Shown piece after piece: positions 1-11,363 of a stretch of 64,000 nt of DNA; the first letter of the stretch is position 1; each line of letters opens with the position of its first letter. Where the stretch lies: the NCBI RefSeq assembly GCF_014646075.1, contig NZ_BMMT01000015.1, positions 1 to 64,000 of the forward strand. Direction: 5' to 3'. The translations under genes and the position numbers were made by a program. The notes beneath the pieces were generated by a model. That model saw only the letters and a list, made by a program, of their open reading frames with translations. It made no database searches and was not told the DNA's origin. This stretch comes from Saccharopolyspora thermophila. GTDB lineage: Bacteria; Actinomycetota; Actinomycetes; Mycobacteriales; Pseudonocardiaceae.

Positions 1-67
1 GGTCCACCGATGCCACCAGGCCCGGTGACACCACCCCCCGGATCATCCGTTCGACTGGGGGACAAAG

Positions 68-1558
68 TCATGCCGAGCCTGGCGACCAGAGCTCCAAGAT
101 CAGAGCCGCGAAAACGGTAACGGGGGCGCGGAAGCCGACCACGAGCCGCGCGGGAATCCCTTTGATCCGGGCGAGCGCGACGTAGGCGGCCGCGAACTGC
201 TCGCTGGTGCCGCGCTTGCTGTCCAGCAGGAACTCCTTGAGCTGCGGCCACGAGTGACCGGTGGGCAGGTGCTGCCCCGTGGCGAGCCGGTACTCGGTAC
301 GCAGGAAGCGTTCCAGCGCCACCGCGGCCTGAAACGTCGGCCGGACCGCAACGGCGCGATCGGCGAGCTCGGCGATCCCCGGCGGCACCTGTCCGACTCC
401 GCCCGTCTCGGCGGCCAGGGAACGATCGATCGCCGCGCCCTGCAGGGCGTTCCGGTCGACCTGCGGTTCCCACCAGCTGAGCGTGTAGCCGACCGGCCGC
501 GCCGCGTGCGGGAGGAGCAGCGAGCCCTGCCGCTCCTCCACGAGCGGCTCGACGCCCTCCACCCCGGCGGGCAGGGGCTGGCTCGGCAGCCACGGCCCGC
601 CGGAATCGACCAGGTCGATGTCAGCGGACCTCCGCTTGACGGGTACGGCGATCTCGGGCCCAGGCCGCAGTGCGGCACCAAGCCTGCGGTACCGGTTTCC
701 GGGAGTCCAGTTGACGCCGTCGAACTCGGTGAGCACCACCACCGGCCACCGGTCCACCCCCGCGTCTGCGTCCACTGTGAACACCGGGATGTCGGGGTGG
801 GTCAGCCGGTCGGCGAGCTCGTCCAGCGGGCTGGTCACGCTGCTGTCTTCCAGCGGCGCGAACTGGTTGTCCCGCAGCGCGTACCGGGCCTCGCCCGAGG
901 GCAGCAGACCACCAACGATCGCGGCGACCACGGCGAGCGCCACCGCGGGTGCGGCGAGCCGAACCGACCCGAGGCTCCGTTTCTCGGTGGCCTGATCGGC
1001 CCCGGTGGTCACAAGCAGCGTCCCGGCCGCGCCCGCGTACGCCACGGCGGCCAGCACCGCCGCGACGCCGGTCGTGGCGCGGTAGCACTGGCTGAGCACG
1101 ACCACCGCGAAGCTCGGCAACAGCGCGGGCAACGCTCCCCAACGGTCGAGCAGCTCGACGCCGAGCACGCAGCCCAGCAGTGTCAGCAGCGGAACGAACA
1201 GCATCAGCTCAGGTTCCGGCCGGGCCGGCCAGGTCGACTGCAGTGCGAGCCGCCACGACTGCGTCGCCCCGGTGACCAGTGCGCGGAGTGTCTCGCCGGT
1301 CGGCACGCCCGCCACCGTCGTGGGCAGCAGCAGGGTCTCGACGACAGCAAGCAGGCCCGCGAGCAGCGCCAGCACCGGGCGCCACGGCACCACCGCGTCG
1401 CGGCGCGAGCTGACGACGGTGACCGCGAACGCCACCGCGGCGGGGACGACGAGCGGCAGGATGAGCGGCAGCACGCCGAAAACGGGGGCGAACAGCAGTC
1501 CCGCGACGACGGCCGCCAGCACCACGCAGGCCGTCGGCAGGCCCGGAAGCCGCGTCAT
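68..1558 (-). pseudogene. TgpA-like transglutaminase membrane protein, truncated in its core
   Basis: The protein has several N-terminal membrane segments, then an extracytoplasmic region ending in a transglutaminase-like core, as in TgpA/DUF3488 proteins. It overlaps the DUF58 gene as ATGA, which fixes the start at 1558 and gives 496 residues. The core begins near residue 450 as GTSEQFAAAYVALARIKGIP; the position where transglutaminases carry the catalytic Cys is Ser. I recall actinobacterial relatives with the same Ser, so this alone does not prove inactivity. Homology stops after VVGFR, and about 20 unrelated residues follow before the stop. The family normally continues with the His/Asp half of the core and a further helix. 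No frame of bases 1-160 restores it, so a rearrangement or insertion breakpoint near 160 is likelier than a point frameshift. Confidence 0.65.
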
Positions 1559-2693
1559 CCGATCACCTCGTTCCACCGGCGCACGGCCTGTTCGGCATTG
1601 TCGGCGACGAGCACCCGCGCCCCCGTCACCGCGCGGGCACCGCGTCCGTCGCCGCCGAGCGCGAACACGAAGATCGCGGAGTAGCGGTGCCGCAACCAGG
1701 CCAGCGACGACATCTCGCTGCCCGCCGAGGTGACCACCGCCAGGCAGCCCCCGAACCCGCGGCTCGCGGACAACGCCCCCGGCACCAGGGCCTCCCCGTC
1801 GCCCCGCGCCAGCTCACTGAGCGCGTCGAGCAGGCTGCGCGCGGCCAGGGTGCCGCCGGGCGTCGGCACGTCGAGCCCGGACGACGTGACGAGCCTGCTG
1901 TGCTGTCCCGCGCGCGCCGACGCGGCGAGCAGGGAGGCCGCGAGGTCAACGGCCTCCTCGAAGACCTGCGGCGAAAACGCGCCGAGGCGGGTGTCCAGCA
2001 GCACGGTGAACCGCGGTTGCTGCGGGTCGGCGAGGTCGCGCACCATCAGCCTGCCCGTGCGCGCGGTGGCTTTCCAGTGCAGGTGCCGCACTTCGTCACC
2101 GGGCACGTACTCACGCACGTCGCGCAGGTCCATCGAGCCGCGCAGCGGGTCGTCGGTGGTGGCTCCCTCGTGGTGGTGCCGGAGGTGAGCGCTCACCAGC
2201 GCCCGGGCGGGGAACTGCCGCGGGTGCACCCACAACGTGGCCGTCTCGCCCGTGGGCAACCGGTTGGTGGCCAGCCCGAACGGGTCGACCCGGTGCAGCA
2301 GCAACGGCCCCACGGTCACCTTGCCACGGGCTCGGACGGCCAGCTCGTAGTGGTAGGTGGCCTCCGCAGCGGGCTGCAGCGGGCGGATCCGCACGGTCTG
2401 CGTCGCACCGCCCGCCGTGTCCGTGGCGAGGAACGCCGGCTGGCGCGTGCCGACCGGGTTGCGCACCCGCAGCCGCGCCAGCGCGGGTTTGCCACGCTCG
2501 ATCCGGTCCGGATAGACCGAGCGGGTCACGGTCACCCGCACGCGGCGCGCGGTCACCGCGACAGCGGCGAGCACCGCGGCCAGCAGCATCCCACCCAGCG
2601 CACGCAGCAACGGAAAACCCGCCCACTGTCCACACGCGACCAGCAGCACGGCCAGGACGAGCACCGCGATGCCGCGCCGGGTGGGACGCACGG

Positions 2694-2697
<4 letters not shown>
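1555..2697 (-). CDS. DUF58 domain protein (MoxR-associated)
   Basis: A 380-residue protein with two N-terminal hydrophobic helices (about residues 9-50), a beta-rich middle, and the DUF58 signature REYVPGDEVRHLHWK at residues 195-209, followed by a vWA-like fold. The GTG start overlaps the stop of the moxR-like gene as GTGA, and its own stop overlaps the next gene as ATGA. Translation of the three genes therefore appears coupled. DUF58 proteins typically sit between a MoxR ATPase and a transglutaminase and are thought to serve cell-envelope assembly or maturation. The exact substrate is unknown. Confidence 0.88.
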
Positions 2698-3649
<952 letters not shown>

Positions 3650-3653
<4 letters not shown>

Positions 3654-5539
3654 CCCGACTCCCATGTGTAGTGGTTGGACTCGTAGCGCTGCCCGTCCGG
3701 GCCCTCGACCACAACCCACACCTCGTAGCCGACCTGCGCGAACGGGAACGCCTGATCCTGGTAGAAACCGTTGCCGTCGGTGGTGCACCCGTCCTCGGGG
3801 TTGTCACCCGGATAGCCCGGGGCGTTGGAGTACGGCGTGACGGTGTAGTCCGTGTTGGGCTCGAAACCGGTCAACGTGAACAGCATCAGGCCGCACTCCG
3901 GCGGTCGGCAGCCGGCGTCGTGGGATTCCGTGCGGCCACGGGTCACGGTGACGATTGGTGCGCCGTCGTCGGGCACCGTCACCCGCGTGGTGGCCGGGGC
4001 GCTGCGACCGGCGCTGTTCTCGGCGACGACCGTGACCGTGTAGCTGGCGCCCCTGATGAGTCCGGAAAGGACGGTCGAGCGGGTGCTGGCGGCAACCGTG
4101 CGGCTGCCCGTACCAGCCGCCGACTGCCACGACACGTGGTAGGCGGTCACCGGCGCGCCGTTGGGGTCGGCGGCGCCCCAGGAGACCTGTACGGTGTCGC
4201 CCTGCGGCGTGGCCGTGAGGTCCGGTGCGATGCCGGGCGGGCTCGCCGGCACCGGCTTGTGCTCCGGCGGCGGCTTGGGACGCGGCGGCGGCAGCGGTTG
4301 TGACTGCTCACGACTGGGAACCGGGTCAGGTTCTCGGGTCCGCGACCGCTCGGCCAGCACGGACGGATCCGGGGTTGGCTCGGGCTGCGACGTGGATTCC
4401 GGTTCCGGCTCGGCCGGTGGGGCCTGCGGTTTCCGGGCCCCGTCCGGTTCTTCCTCGCCGACCAGCGGCACCTGGCTCACCGTGCCGTCGGTGTCGACGA
4501 CCATCACGTGCCCGCCCTTGTCGCCGTCGATGTAGACACGACCGTCCTCGCCGCGCGTCAGCCTCGGCTCCCCGGTTTCCGGAGGGATGGGGGTGACCCC
4601 CTGCGGCCTGCCGTCGCTGGTGTACGTGTGCGCGGCGTTGCCCTGCAGGTCAAGCAGGACGACCGAGGAACCGCTCGGCTCCGGGCTCGTGAACTCACCG
4701 TCGGGCAACTGGACCGTCACCGGCTCGGGCGGCGGGCCGGGTGCGGTGAGCAGCCGCCCGCCGTCGAGGAGGTGCAGCTGGTGTTTGGCGGGGTCGAGGA
4801 TCGGGATGCGCCCGGCCGCGTCCGCGGAGCCGACCTCGGCCGTGGCCGGCAGGTCGACGCCGAGGGCCACCGGGTCGCCGAGCCGCCCATCCGCCACCAC
4901 CCGCACGGTGTCCGAGGTGGTGTCGACGAAGGCAGCCTGCTGGCCCACCACGGTCAGCGCACCGCTTCGGCCCGGTGGCGTCGCGGTGGGGCAGGACACC
5001 TGCTCCGCGTCCCTGGGAAGCTTGCACAGCACGCCCGACGCTCGCCGGTGCAACCAGAGGGTGCCGTCCGGCGTGACCACCGGGTCGCCCAGACCCCGCC
5101 CCGCGGGAATCGTCGCGGGCCGATCGCCGAGCCGGACCACGGTTCCGGCCTCACGGTAGACGAGGTACGGCCCGCCGGGCGCCTCGATGCCGACCGGCAG
5201 CTCGCCGGTCGGTGGCGTGATGGTGCGCTCGACCTTCAGCGTGGACTTGCCGAACTCGGTGATCCGCCCCTGGCCCACCACGTACGCGCTGGTTTCCCCC
5301 TGGTAGACGCGGCTGCCCGGGTCGATGTCCACGGGGGCCTGCACGTCCACCGACTTGGCGGATCCGTTGACGTGGAAGGCGATGTCCAGATCCGGGTTCG
5401 CGATCCAGTGCCCGGACGGCGCGAAATCCAACCCTCGCGGGTATTCGCTCGCACCGGAGACCGCGATCGCCACGGTGCCCACGCAGGCTGCCACAAGCAG
5501 TGCCACCGGTAGGCGGTGCCGCAGCTTCCTCCTCGTCAC
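3650..5539 (-). CDS. Secreted or anchored beta-propeller-like protein with FN3 domain
   Basis: About 629 residues from the likely GTG start at 5539; an ATG at 5581 is possible. After a short basic stretch comes one hydrophobic segment (LPVALLVAACVGTVAIAVSG) that acts as signal or anchor. The next 350 residues have repeated D-G turns suggestive of a beta-propeller. A Pro/Glu/Arg-rich linker follows, then a fibronectin type III domain (PNGAPVTAYHVSW to RVTVPDDG) and a C-terminal beta-rich domain with two Cys. It is first in the FN3-moxR-DUF58-transglutaminase operon and couples to moxR by GTGA. An envelope role is inferred from context only. Confidence 0.8.
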
Positions 5540-5620
5540 GGGTGAGAGCCTAGGACACGCCGGTACACGGCGGGTCCACATCGGGTACAAGAACTCGGAC
5601 GGCCCAGCACACGTGGCCCG

Positions 5621-6868
5621 CTACTGCGCGACCGGGAACTCCAGCTCGAAGATGGCGCCGCCCTCCTCCGCGTTGTAGACGCGCAGGAACCCGCCGTGGG
5701 CCTGCGCGGTCCAGCGCACGATGGACAGGCCCAGACCGCTGGACCCGCCGCCGCTGGTGAACCGGTCGAAGGTCTCCTCCGCGACCGAGGCGTCGATCCC
5801 GGGACCGTGGTCGGCCACGGTCACCCGGCCGCCCGCGACCGTGATGTGCACGATCGCCGGCGAGCCCGGCTGGCGGCCGTGGCGCAGCGCGTTGTCCAGC
5901 AGGTTACCGACGGCGCGTTGCACGAGGCCCGGATCGGCGTTCACCTTCGTCGGTGCCGTGGTGACGGTGACCTGGGCGTCGGGGGCGGAGGTCTCCTCGA
6001 CGACGCCCGCGACAAGCTGATCCAGCCAGACGGGCTGGATGGCCAGCTTCTCCACCCCGGCCGCGAGCCTCGCCCGGACGAGCAGATCGTCGATGATGGA
6101 ACCCATCCGAGCCGCCAGCCGCACCGTGCGGGGCAGCAGGTCGGGCCGGTCCGCGGGATTGCGCCAGGCCGTTTCGGCCAGCGCTCGCAGCGCGGCCACG
6201 GGAGTGCGCAGGTCGTGGGCGGTTTCGGCGAGCAGCACCTCCTGCTGTTCCAGCGCCGCGACCGCGGGCCGGATGGCCCTGCCCGACAGCACGTGGCCGG
6301 TCACGCCTACCACACCCACCAGCAGCACGCAGCCGCCGACGACCCACAGCACGACACCGCGGTGCCCGGCCAGTTCGGCGGTCGCGTCACTGGCGGCGAC
6401 GATCGCGCCGACGTACTGGCCACCCGGACTGAGGAACGGCTGGGCGACCACCCGGATCAGGCCGTTGGAGGTACCGGGCACGTAGCCCTCGACGAACCGG
6501 CCGCTGGTGGTCGCTTCCCGCGCGAGCCACTGCAGGGAACCCGGATCCACCGGTGCGCAGTCGCGCTGGCTGAAGTGCGGCTCAAAACCGCCCGTACGGG
6601 CGGGGAGAACCGCGAACTCGGGACAACTCGTGTCGATCTGGTCCTGACCGAGGAACGCCGTGATGACGGTGTCGCCGTGGTACTGCAGCAGCCGCGCCGC
6701 CGCCGCCGTCACCAGCTTCAGCTCGGCATCCATCCGCAGTTCCCGGTGCTCACGGTCCTGCGCGACGAAAAGCCATGCCAGCACGAGCAACCCGGCGGCG
6801 TTGAGCACCGTGAACAGCAGGGTGAGCAGCCGGCGCAGTCGGCGCAGCCGGTCGGCGGAGGAGGTCAC
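5621..6868 (-). CDS. Two-component sensor histidine kinase
   Basis: A 415-residue membrane kinase: TM helix about 15-37, extracytoplasmic sensor about 38-170 with two Cys (C82, C104), TM helix about 171-191, HAMP-like linker, H-box AETAHDLRTP with phosphorylatable H218, then the HATPase domain with N-box DNALRHG, G1 DHGPGID and G2 GLGLSIV. The GTG start overlaps the response-regulator stop as GTGA, so the pair is co-translated. The signal is unknown; the two sensor cysteines could form a disulfide. Confidence 0.92.
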   Translation of the reverse strand: MTSSADRLRRLRRLLTLLFTVLNAAGLLVLAWLFVAQDREHRELRMDAELKLVTAAAARLLQYHGDTVITAFLGQDQIDTSCPEFAVLPARTGGFEPHFSQRDCAPVDPGSLQWLAREATTSGRFVEGYVPGTSNGLIRVVAQPFLSPGGQYVGAIVAASDATAELAGHRGVVLWVVGGCVLLVGVVGVTGHVLSGRAIRPAVAALEQQEVLLAETAHDLRTPVAALRALAETAWRNPADRPDLLPRTVRLAARMGSIIDDLLVRARLAAGVEKLAIQPVWLDQLVAGVVEETSAPDAQVTVTTAPTKVNADPGLVQRAVGNLLDNALRHGRQPGSPAIVHITVAGGRVTVADHGPGIDASVAEETFDRFTSGGGSSGLGLSIVRWTAQAHGGFLRVYNAEEGGAIFELEFPVAQ

Positions 6869-7551
6869 GACCCGCTCCGCCCGCCACCGAGCCGGTAGCC
6901 GACACCGCGCACCGTGTGGATCAGCTCGGGTCCCCGCAACTTCGCCCGCAATCTGCGCACCACCACGTCGACCACGTTGGACATCGGGTCGGTGCTGGTG
7001 TCCCAGCAGTGCTCGATCAGCTCGGCGCGGGTGACGGCCCGTTCGGGGCGGGTCATCAGGTACTCGAGCACGCCGAACTCCTTGTCGCTCAACGTGAGCA
7101 GGACGCCGGCTCGTCGTGCCTGCCGACGCGCGCTGTCCAGCTCGAGGTCGGCGTGGCGCAGCACCGCGGGTCGCCGCCTACCGGAGCGGCGGCACAGCGC
7201 GAACACCCTGGCCGTCAGCTCGGCCATCGCGAACGGCTTGACCAGGTAGTCGTCGCCGCCGTGCTCGAAGCCCGCGACCCGGTCGGCGACGGTGTCGCGG
7301 GCGGTGAGGAACAGCACAGGGGTGGTCCAGCCCTGCTGGCTGCGCTGGTGCACGTAGTTCACCGCGTCACCGTCGGGCAGCATCCGGTCGAACACCACGC
7401 AGTCGTGGACGCCGTCGGTGAGCGCGGCATCGGCCGACGCCAGGTCGGCGGCCTCGTCGACGTGGAAACCATTGGCCGCGAGCTCGGTGGTCACCGCCAC
7501 CCGCAGATCCTCGTTGTCCTCGACCACCAGCACACGCGCTGTCGCTGTCAT
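6865..7551 (-). CDS. OmpR/PhoB-family response regulator
   Basis: A 228-residue regulator from the ATG at 7551. The receiver domain has the acidic pocket VVEDNED and phospho-acceptor D55 in VVFDRMLPDG, with the conserved YLVKPF lysine. The C-terminal winged helix contains LTLSDKEFGVLEYLM and ends VRGVGYRLGG, typical of OmpR/PhoB. It is the cognate partner of the adjacent kinase and is divergent from the SARP gene only 34 bp away, so a shared promoter region is likely. An upstream in-frame extension to 7773 runs into that divergent gene and is not supported. Confidence 0.93.
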   Translation of the reverse strand: MTATARVLVVEDNEDLRVAVTTELAANGFHVDEAADLASADAALTDGVHDCVVFDRMLPDGDAVNYVHQRSQQGWTTPVLFLTARDTVADRVAGFEHGGDDYLVKPFAMAELTARVFALCRRSGRRRPAVLRHADLELDSARRQARRAGVLLTLSDKEFGVLEYLMTRPERAVTRAELIEHCWDTSTDPMSNVVDVVVRRLRAKLRGPELIHTVRGVGYRLGGGRSGS

Positions 7552-7585
7552 CGGAACCTCATGTTCGTGGCGGGATCCTCGGGGC

Positions 7586-9361
7586 ATGATCTTCCACGTT
7601 CTGGGGCCGTTGGAAGTGCACGACCCCGACGGCGGGGTGTACCGGCTCGGCCGCGGCAAGATCGCGGCCGTGCTGGCGACGCTGTTACTGCACCCTAACG
7701 CCTGGGTCAGCAGCACCGAGCTGATCGACGCGACATGGCACGAAACGGCCATGCCCGCCTCCGCGGAGGCCAACCTGAAGACCTACGTGTGGCGGCTGCG
7801 GCGCATGCTGCCCGCGGCAGGTGGCCAGCCGCGCATCGAGAGCGCGCCAGGCCGTTACCGGCTGCGGGTCGAGCCGGGAGAGCTGGACGCGCACCGCGTC
7901 GCCGAGCATGCGGCCAGGGCGCGCGCAGCGGCGGATGCCGGTGAGTTCGCCACCGCGGTCGCGGAGCTCGAAGCGGCGCTGCGGTGGTGGCGCGGACTCC
8001 CGTTCGAGGGCGTGGCGCGTGCCGTCAGCTGCGCGGCCGACCGGCTCGCGGAGCTGCACCACCAGCTGCGGGAGGAACTCGCCGAAGCGCAGCTGGCGCT
8101 CGGCCGTACCCGGGAAGCAGTGCACACGCTGCGGGCGCTCACCGAGGACGATCCGCTGCGCGAAGGATCGTGGGCGAGCCTGGTGCGCGCGCTGCACGCG
8201 CTGGGCAGACGCACCGAGGCGTTGCGCACATACGGGTGTGCCCAGCAGATCCTGGCCGCCGAGCTCGGCGTACCTCCGGGCCGTGCGCTGACCACGGCCT
8301 ACCGTGCCGCCCTGGGCGAGACCACCGCGACCACCCGGCGGGAGCTGCCGGGCGACGTGGCGCACTTCACGGCTCGGACGGTCGAACTGGCCGCGATCCG
8401 CCGGGCAGTCGGCGGCGTGGTGCTGGTGGACGGCATGCCCGGCGTCGGCAAAACCGCTCTCGCGGTGCACGCGGCACATGGGCTCGCCGACGCGTTCCCC
8501 GACGGCCAGTTCTTCGTCGACCTGCGTGCTCGCGCCGCCGCGGACCGCGCTGCAGCGTCGCCCGCCGCGCGAGCGCCGGATCCCGCCGATGTGCTCGCCC
8601 GGCTCCTGCGCCGCATCGGTGTCACCGACGCCTTCATCCCGGACTCGGTGGACGACCGTGCCGCACTGTGGCGCTCGGAGCTCGCACGCCGCCGGGTGCT
8701 GCTGGTGCTCGATGACGCCGAGGGCCTCGGCCACATCGAGCCGCTGCTGCCCGCCGGGAGGTCCAGCCTGACGCTGGTCACCACCCGCAACCGCGACTGG
8801 CACATCGACGGCGCCGTGCGAATCGGTCTCGGCCCGCTCGTCGAACAGGACGCGGTGGCGATGTTCCGGGCCGCGGCGGGCGTGCGTGCACACGACGCGG
8901 TCGACCCGCGCGGCGGCGACGATGCGGTCGCGGCCGCCGTGCGGCTCTGCGGCGGGATACCGGCCGCGGTGCGCGACGTGGCTGCCAAACTCCACGCCCG
9001 TCCCCTGTGGACGCTGCAGTCGCTGGCCGGTGCACTCCGCGCCGGCCCGTGCTGGGTCCTGGCCTGCACGCGCGACGGCTACCGCCGTGCGCTGGAAACC
9101 GCGTTCGCGCAGCTGCCGGCGGCCCAGCGCTCGGTTCTGCACACACTCTGCGAACTGCCCGACGAGTTCGACCTGGCCACGGCGGCGCGGCTGCTCGGCC
9201 GCACACCGGAAACCGTGCGACCAACCCTGGAAGCACTGGTGGACCGCAGTCTGCTCGACGCTCTTCCGGACGCGCGGTACCGCAGCCACCGGCTCATCCG
9301 CCACTACGCGCGATGCCCGGACTGCACCCCGGCGAGAACCCCGGCCGTGCGAGTCGCGTGA
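7586..9361 (+). CDS. SARP-family regulator with BTAD and NB-ARC-like NTPase domain
   Basis: 591 residues from the ATG at 7586 (MIFHVLGPLEVHDPDGG). The N-terminus is an OmpR-like winged helix, followed by the bacterial transcriptional activation domain (about 95-240, ending ELGVPPGRALTTAYRA), then a STAND/NB-ARC NTPase with Walker A GMPGVGKTALAV near residue 283 and Walker B VLLVLDDAE. The C-terminal TPR region of larger SARPs is missing. It lies 11 bp upstream of the EccE gene on the same strand, so it may belong to that operon or regulate it. Targets are not evident from sequence. Confidence 0.85.
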   Translation: MIFHVLGPLEVHDPDGGVYRLGRGKIAAVLATLLLHPNAWVSSTELIDATWHETAMPASAEANLKTYVWRLRRMLPAAGGQPRIESAPGRYRLRVEPGELDAHRVAEHAARARAAADAGEFATAVAELEAALRWWRGLPFEGVARAVSCAADRLAELHHQLREELAEAQLALGRTREAVHTLRALTEDDPLREGSWASLVRALHALGRRTEALRTYGCAQQILAAELGVPPGRALTTAYRAALGETTATTRRELPGDVAHFTARTVELAAIRRAVGGVVLVDGMPGVGKTALAVHAAHGLADAFPDGQFFVDLRARAAADRAAASPAARAPDPADVLARLLRRIGVTDAFIPDSVDDRAALWRSELARRRVLLVLDDAEGLGHIEPLLPAGRSSLTLVTTRNRDWHIDGAVRIGLGPLVEQDAVAMFRAAAGVRAHDAVDPRGGDDAVAAAVRLCGGIPAAVRDVAAKLHARPLWTLQSLAGALRAGPCWVLACTRDGYRRALETAFAQLPAAQRSVLHTLCELPDEFDLATAARLLGRTPETVRPTLEALVDRSLLDALPDARYRSHRLIRHYARCPDCTPARTPAVRVA

Positions 9362-9372
9362 GGACACTGACG

Positions 9373-10653
9373 ATGACTGCGGGGCAACAACAACGGCTCG
9401 CCGCTGCGGGCGAGCACCAGCGGTCGGAACCCGCCGCGACAGCAGCGCCACAGGTTACCGGGCGGCCCGTCGCGACCGTCGCGGCCGCACGGGCCACCGC
9501 GCGCACCACCGCGACGCGGCAGGCTCGGCCTGCCCGGGCACCGCGGGTCGGGCGGACCGAACCGGTGGCCGTCCCGTCGGCCCCCGCCGCGGCACCGACG
9601 GCGGCCGAACCGCCGCCCGAGCGACCGGCGGAGCGGAACCCGCTCGACCTGCCGGTGCTGCGCATCGTGTGCTGGCAGCTGGCTGTCGTGCTGGCGCTGC
9701 TCGGGATCGGCGGGCCGTGGCCGGTGGCGGTGGCCTGCGTGCTGGCCGCAGCGGCATTGCTGGCCTGGACCGCGGTGCGGGTGCGGGGCCGCTGGCTTTC
9801 CGACGAACTGACGCTGCGAGCGCGGTGGCTGCTGCGGCGCCGCGCCCTCGAGCTTCCCGAAGCCGCGGGCGGCCGCGTCCTGCTGCAGGTCCTGGCACCG
9901 GGCGCCGTGGTGCGCACCGTCGAACTCGCCGGAACAACCGCCGGTGCGGTGAGCCGCCGGGAGGAGCTGCTCGCAATCCTGCGACCGGTCGGCACCGGCC
10001 CGGCTGCGCTGGCCGAGGTCGCGCTGTCGGGGGCGCTGCTGGCGGACACCCGCGAACCTGGGGCAGCGCAGCCCGCCATCCGGCTGCAGCTCGTGCTGCA
10101 CCGCGGTCCACGGCAGGCGGACCAGACCCGCGCGTGGCTGGCGGTGCGGGCGCTGCGCGACCCGAGCTTCGCCGACGACACCGAGCTGCTGGCCGCGCTG
10201 AACAGCACGGTGCGCACACTGCACCGCACACTCCGCAGGGCCGGCATGGGCATCGCCGCGCTGACCGAGCCGGAGGTACTCGCGACGCTGGTCGCGCTCA
10301 CCCACACCGGACCGGGCCGAGGCACGATCCGGGAGGAACGGCGGTACTGGCGCGCAGGGCCGATCACGCAGGTCGGCGTCCGGCTCACCGGCCTCGGCGC
10401 ACGTCCGCTGCGGGCCCGCCTGCACACGCTGTACCAGCTGCTTGATGCCGCTCCCGGTGCTGCCCGCACCATCGCGATCACCGTGCCGGAGCACACCGCG
10501 GTGCTGCGCGTCGCGGCCACCACCGACGCCGCCGCCGACGCGGCCGCCGAGCGGCTGCTGCGGATACCGGCACGAGGGATGCGGCTGGAACGAATGGACA
10601 ACGAGCACGCGCCGGCTGTCGCCGCGTCGTTGCCGATCGGAGGAAACCCATGA
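9373..10653 (+). CDS. eccE: Type VII secretion protein EccE
   Basis: 426 residues from the ATG at 9373. A disordered Ala/Arg/Pro-rich N-terminus of about 90 residues precedes two closely spaced hydrophobic helices (IVCWQLAVVLALLGIGGPW and AVACVLAAAALLAW), then a soluble alpha/beta domain. That is the EccE layout, a peripheral subunit of the ESX membrane complex. The stop overlaps the next start as ATGA. No eccB, eccC, eccD or mycP is in the window, so this is a satellite of a T7SS locus elsewhere or of a partial system. The subfamily call rests on architecture plus the EccA-like ATPase two genes downstream. Confidence 0.68.
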   Translation: MTAGQQQRLAAAGEHQRSEPAATAAPQVTGRPVATVAAARATARTTATRQARPARAPRVGRTEPVAVPSAPAAAPTAAEPPPERPAERNPLDLPVLRIVCWQLAVVLALLGIGGPWPVAVACVLAAAALLAWTAVRVRGRWLSDELTLRARWLLRRRALELPEAAGGRVLLQVLAPGAVVRTVELAGTTAGAVSRREELLAILRPVGTGPAALAEVALSGALLADTREPGAAQPAIRLQLVLHRGPRQADQTRAWLAVRALRDPSFADDTELLAALNSTVRTLHRTLRRAGMGIAALTEPEVLATLVALTHTGPGRGTIREERRYWRAGPITQVGVRLTGLGARPLRARLHTLYQLLDAAPGAARTIAITVPEHTAVLRVAATTDAAADAAAERLLRIPARGMRLERMDNEHAPAVAASLPIGGNP

Positions 10654-11363
10654 TCACCCCAACCGTGCCCGAAGTCCGCGAGGTGCCGCGTCGGCTCGCG
10701 GTCCTGCGCGGGGACTCGTCGCAGCCACTGGTGTCCCGGCACGCCCGGGTGGACGCGAGGCTCGCCGCCGCGCAGCGGGAGGTGCTCGTCGTCAGCTCGC
10801 TTTCCGGGGGGCCGGGTGGTCCGGTCGCGGCGTGCCGCCGGATCGACCACGCCAACCTGCGGCGCGGAGTCCGCTACCGCATGTTGGTCCCCGACCACGT
10901 GCGCACCGCCGCCGAACCCGCGCGGCGTCTCGGGAAGCTGGCGCAGGCCGGGGCGGAGATCCGCACGATTCCCACGGTCCCGATCGAAGCACTGGTCGTC
11001 GACGGTGTGGTCGCCATCCTGCCGAACGAGCGGCCGGGCAGGCCCGACGACATCGCCGTACTCCACCTGCCCAGCGTCGTCGAGACGATCACCGAGCTGG
11101 TCGAGCACCTCTGGCCCGCCGCGGTACCCCTCACCGCGAGCGACCCGCCGGACACCACCGAGCTGGCGGGCCGCGACCGGGAGCTGCTCGCGCTGCTGTC
11201 CGCGGGCTGCACGGACGAGTCGGCGGCAGCGGCCCTCGGCGTCTCCGTGCGCACCGTGCGCCGCATGGTGTCCAGCCTGATGAACCGGCTGGGCGCACGC
11301 AGCCGGTTCCAGGCGGGAGTCAAGGCCGCCGACCGCGGTTGGCTGACGGGGAAGGCGAGCTGA
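10650..11363 (+). CDS. LuxR-type HTH protein with PLD-like N-terminal domain
   Basis: 237 residues. The C-terminus (about 165-235) is a LuxR/GerE helix-turn-helix: ELAGRDRELLALLSAGCTDE, then AAALGVSVRTVRRMVSSLMNRLGA. The N-terminal 160 residues resemble the effector domain of actinobacterial LuxR/TrmB-like regulators. They carry EVLVVSSLSGG and a later segment on handling a bound ligand (RYRMLVPDHVR, EIRTIPTVPIEALVVDG), with no HKD catalytic motif. Start and stop overlap both neighbours (ATGA and TGATG), so translation of eccE, this gene and the AAA gene is coupled. A cytoplasmic regulator embedded in a T7SS operon is the simplest reading. Confidence 0.75.
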   Translation: MITPTVPEVREVPRRLAVLRGDSSQPLVSRHARVDARLAAAQREVLVVSSLSGGPGGPVAACRRIDHANLRRGVRYRMLVPDHVRTAAEPARRLGKLAQAGAEIRTIPTVPIEALVVDGVVAILPNERPGRPDDIAVLHLPSVVETITELVEHLWPAAVPLTASDPPDTTELAGRDRELLALLSAGCTDESAAAALGVSVRTVRRMVSSLMNRLGARSRFQAGVKAADRGWLTGKAS

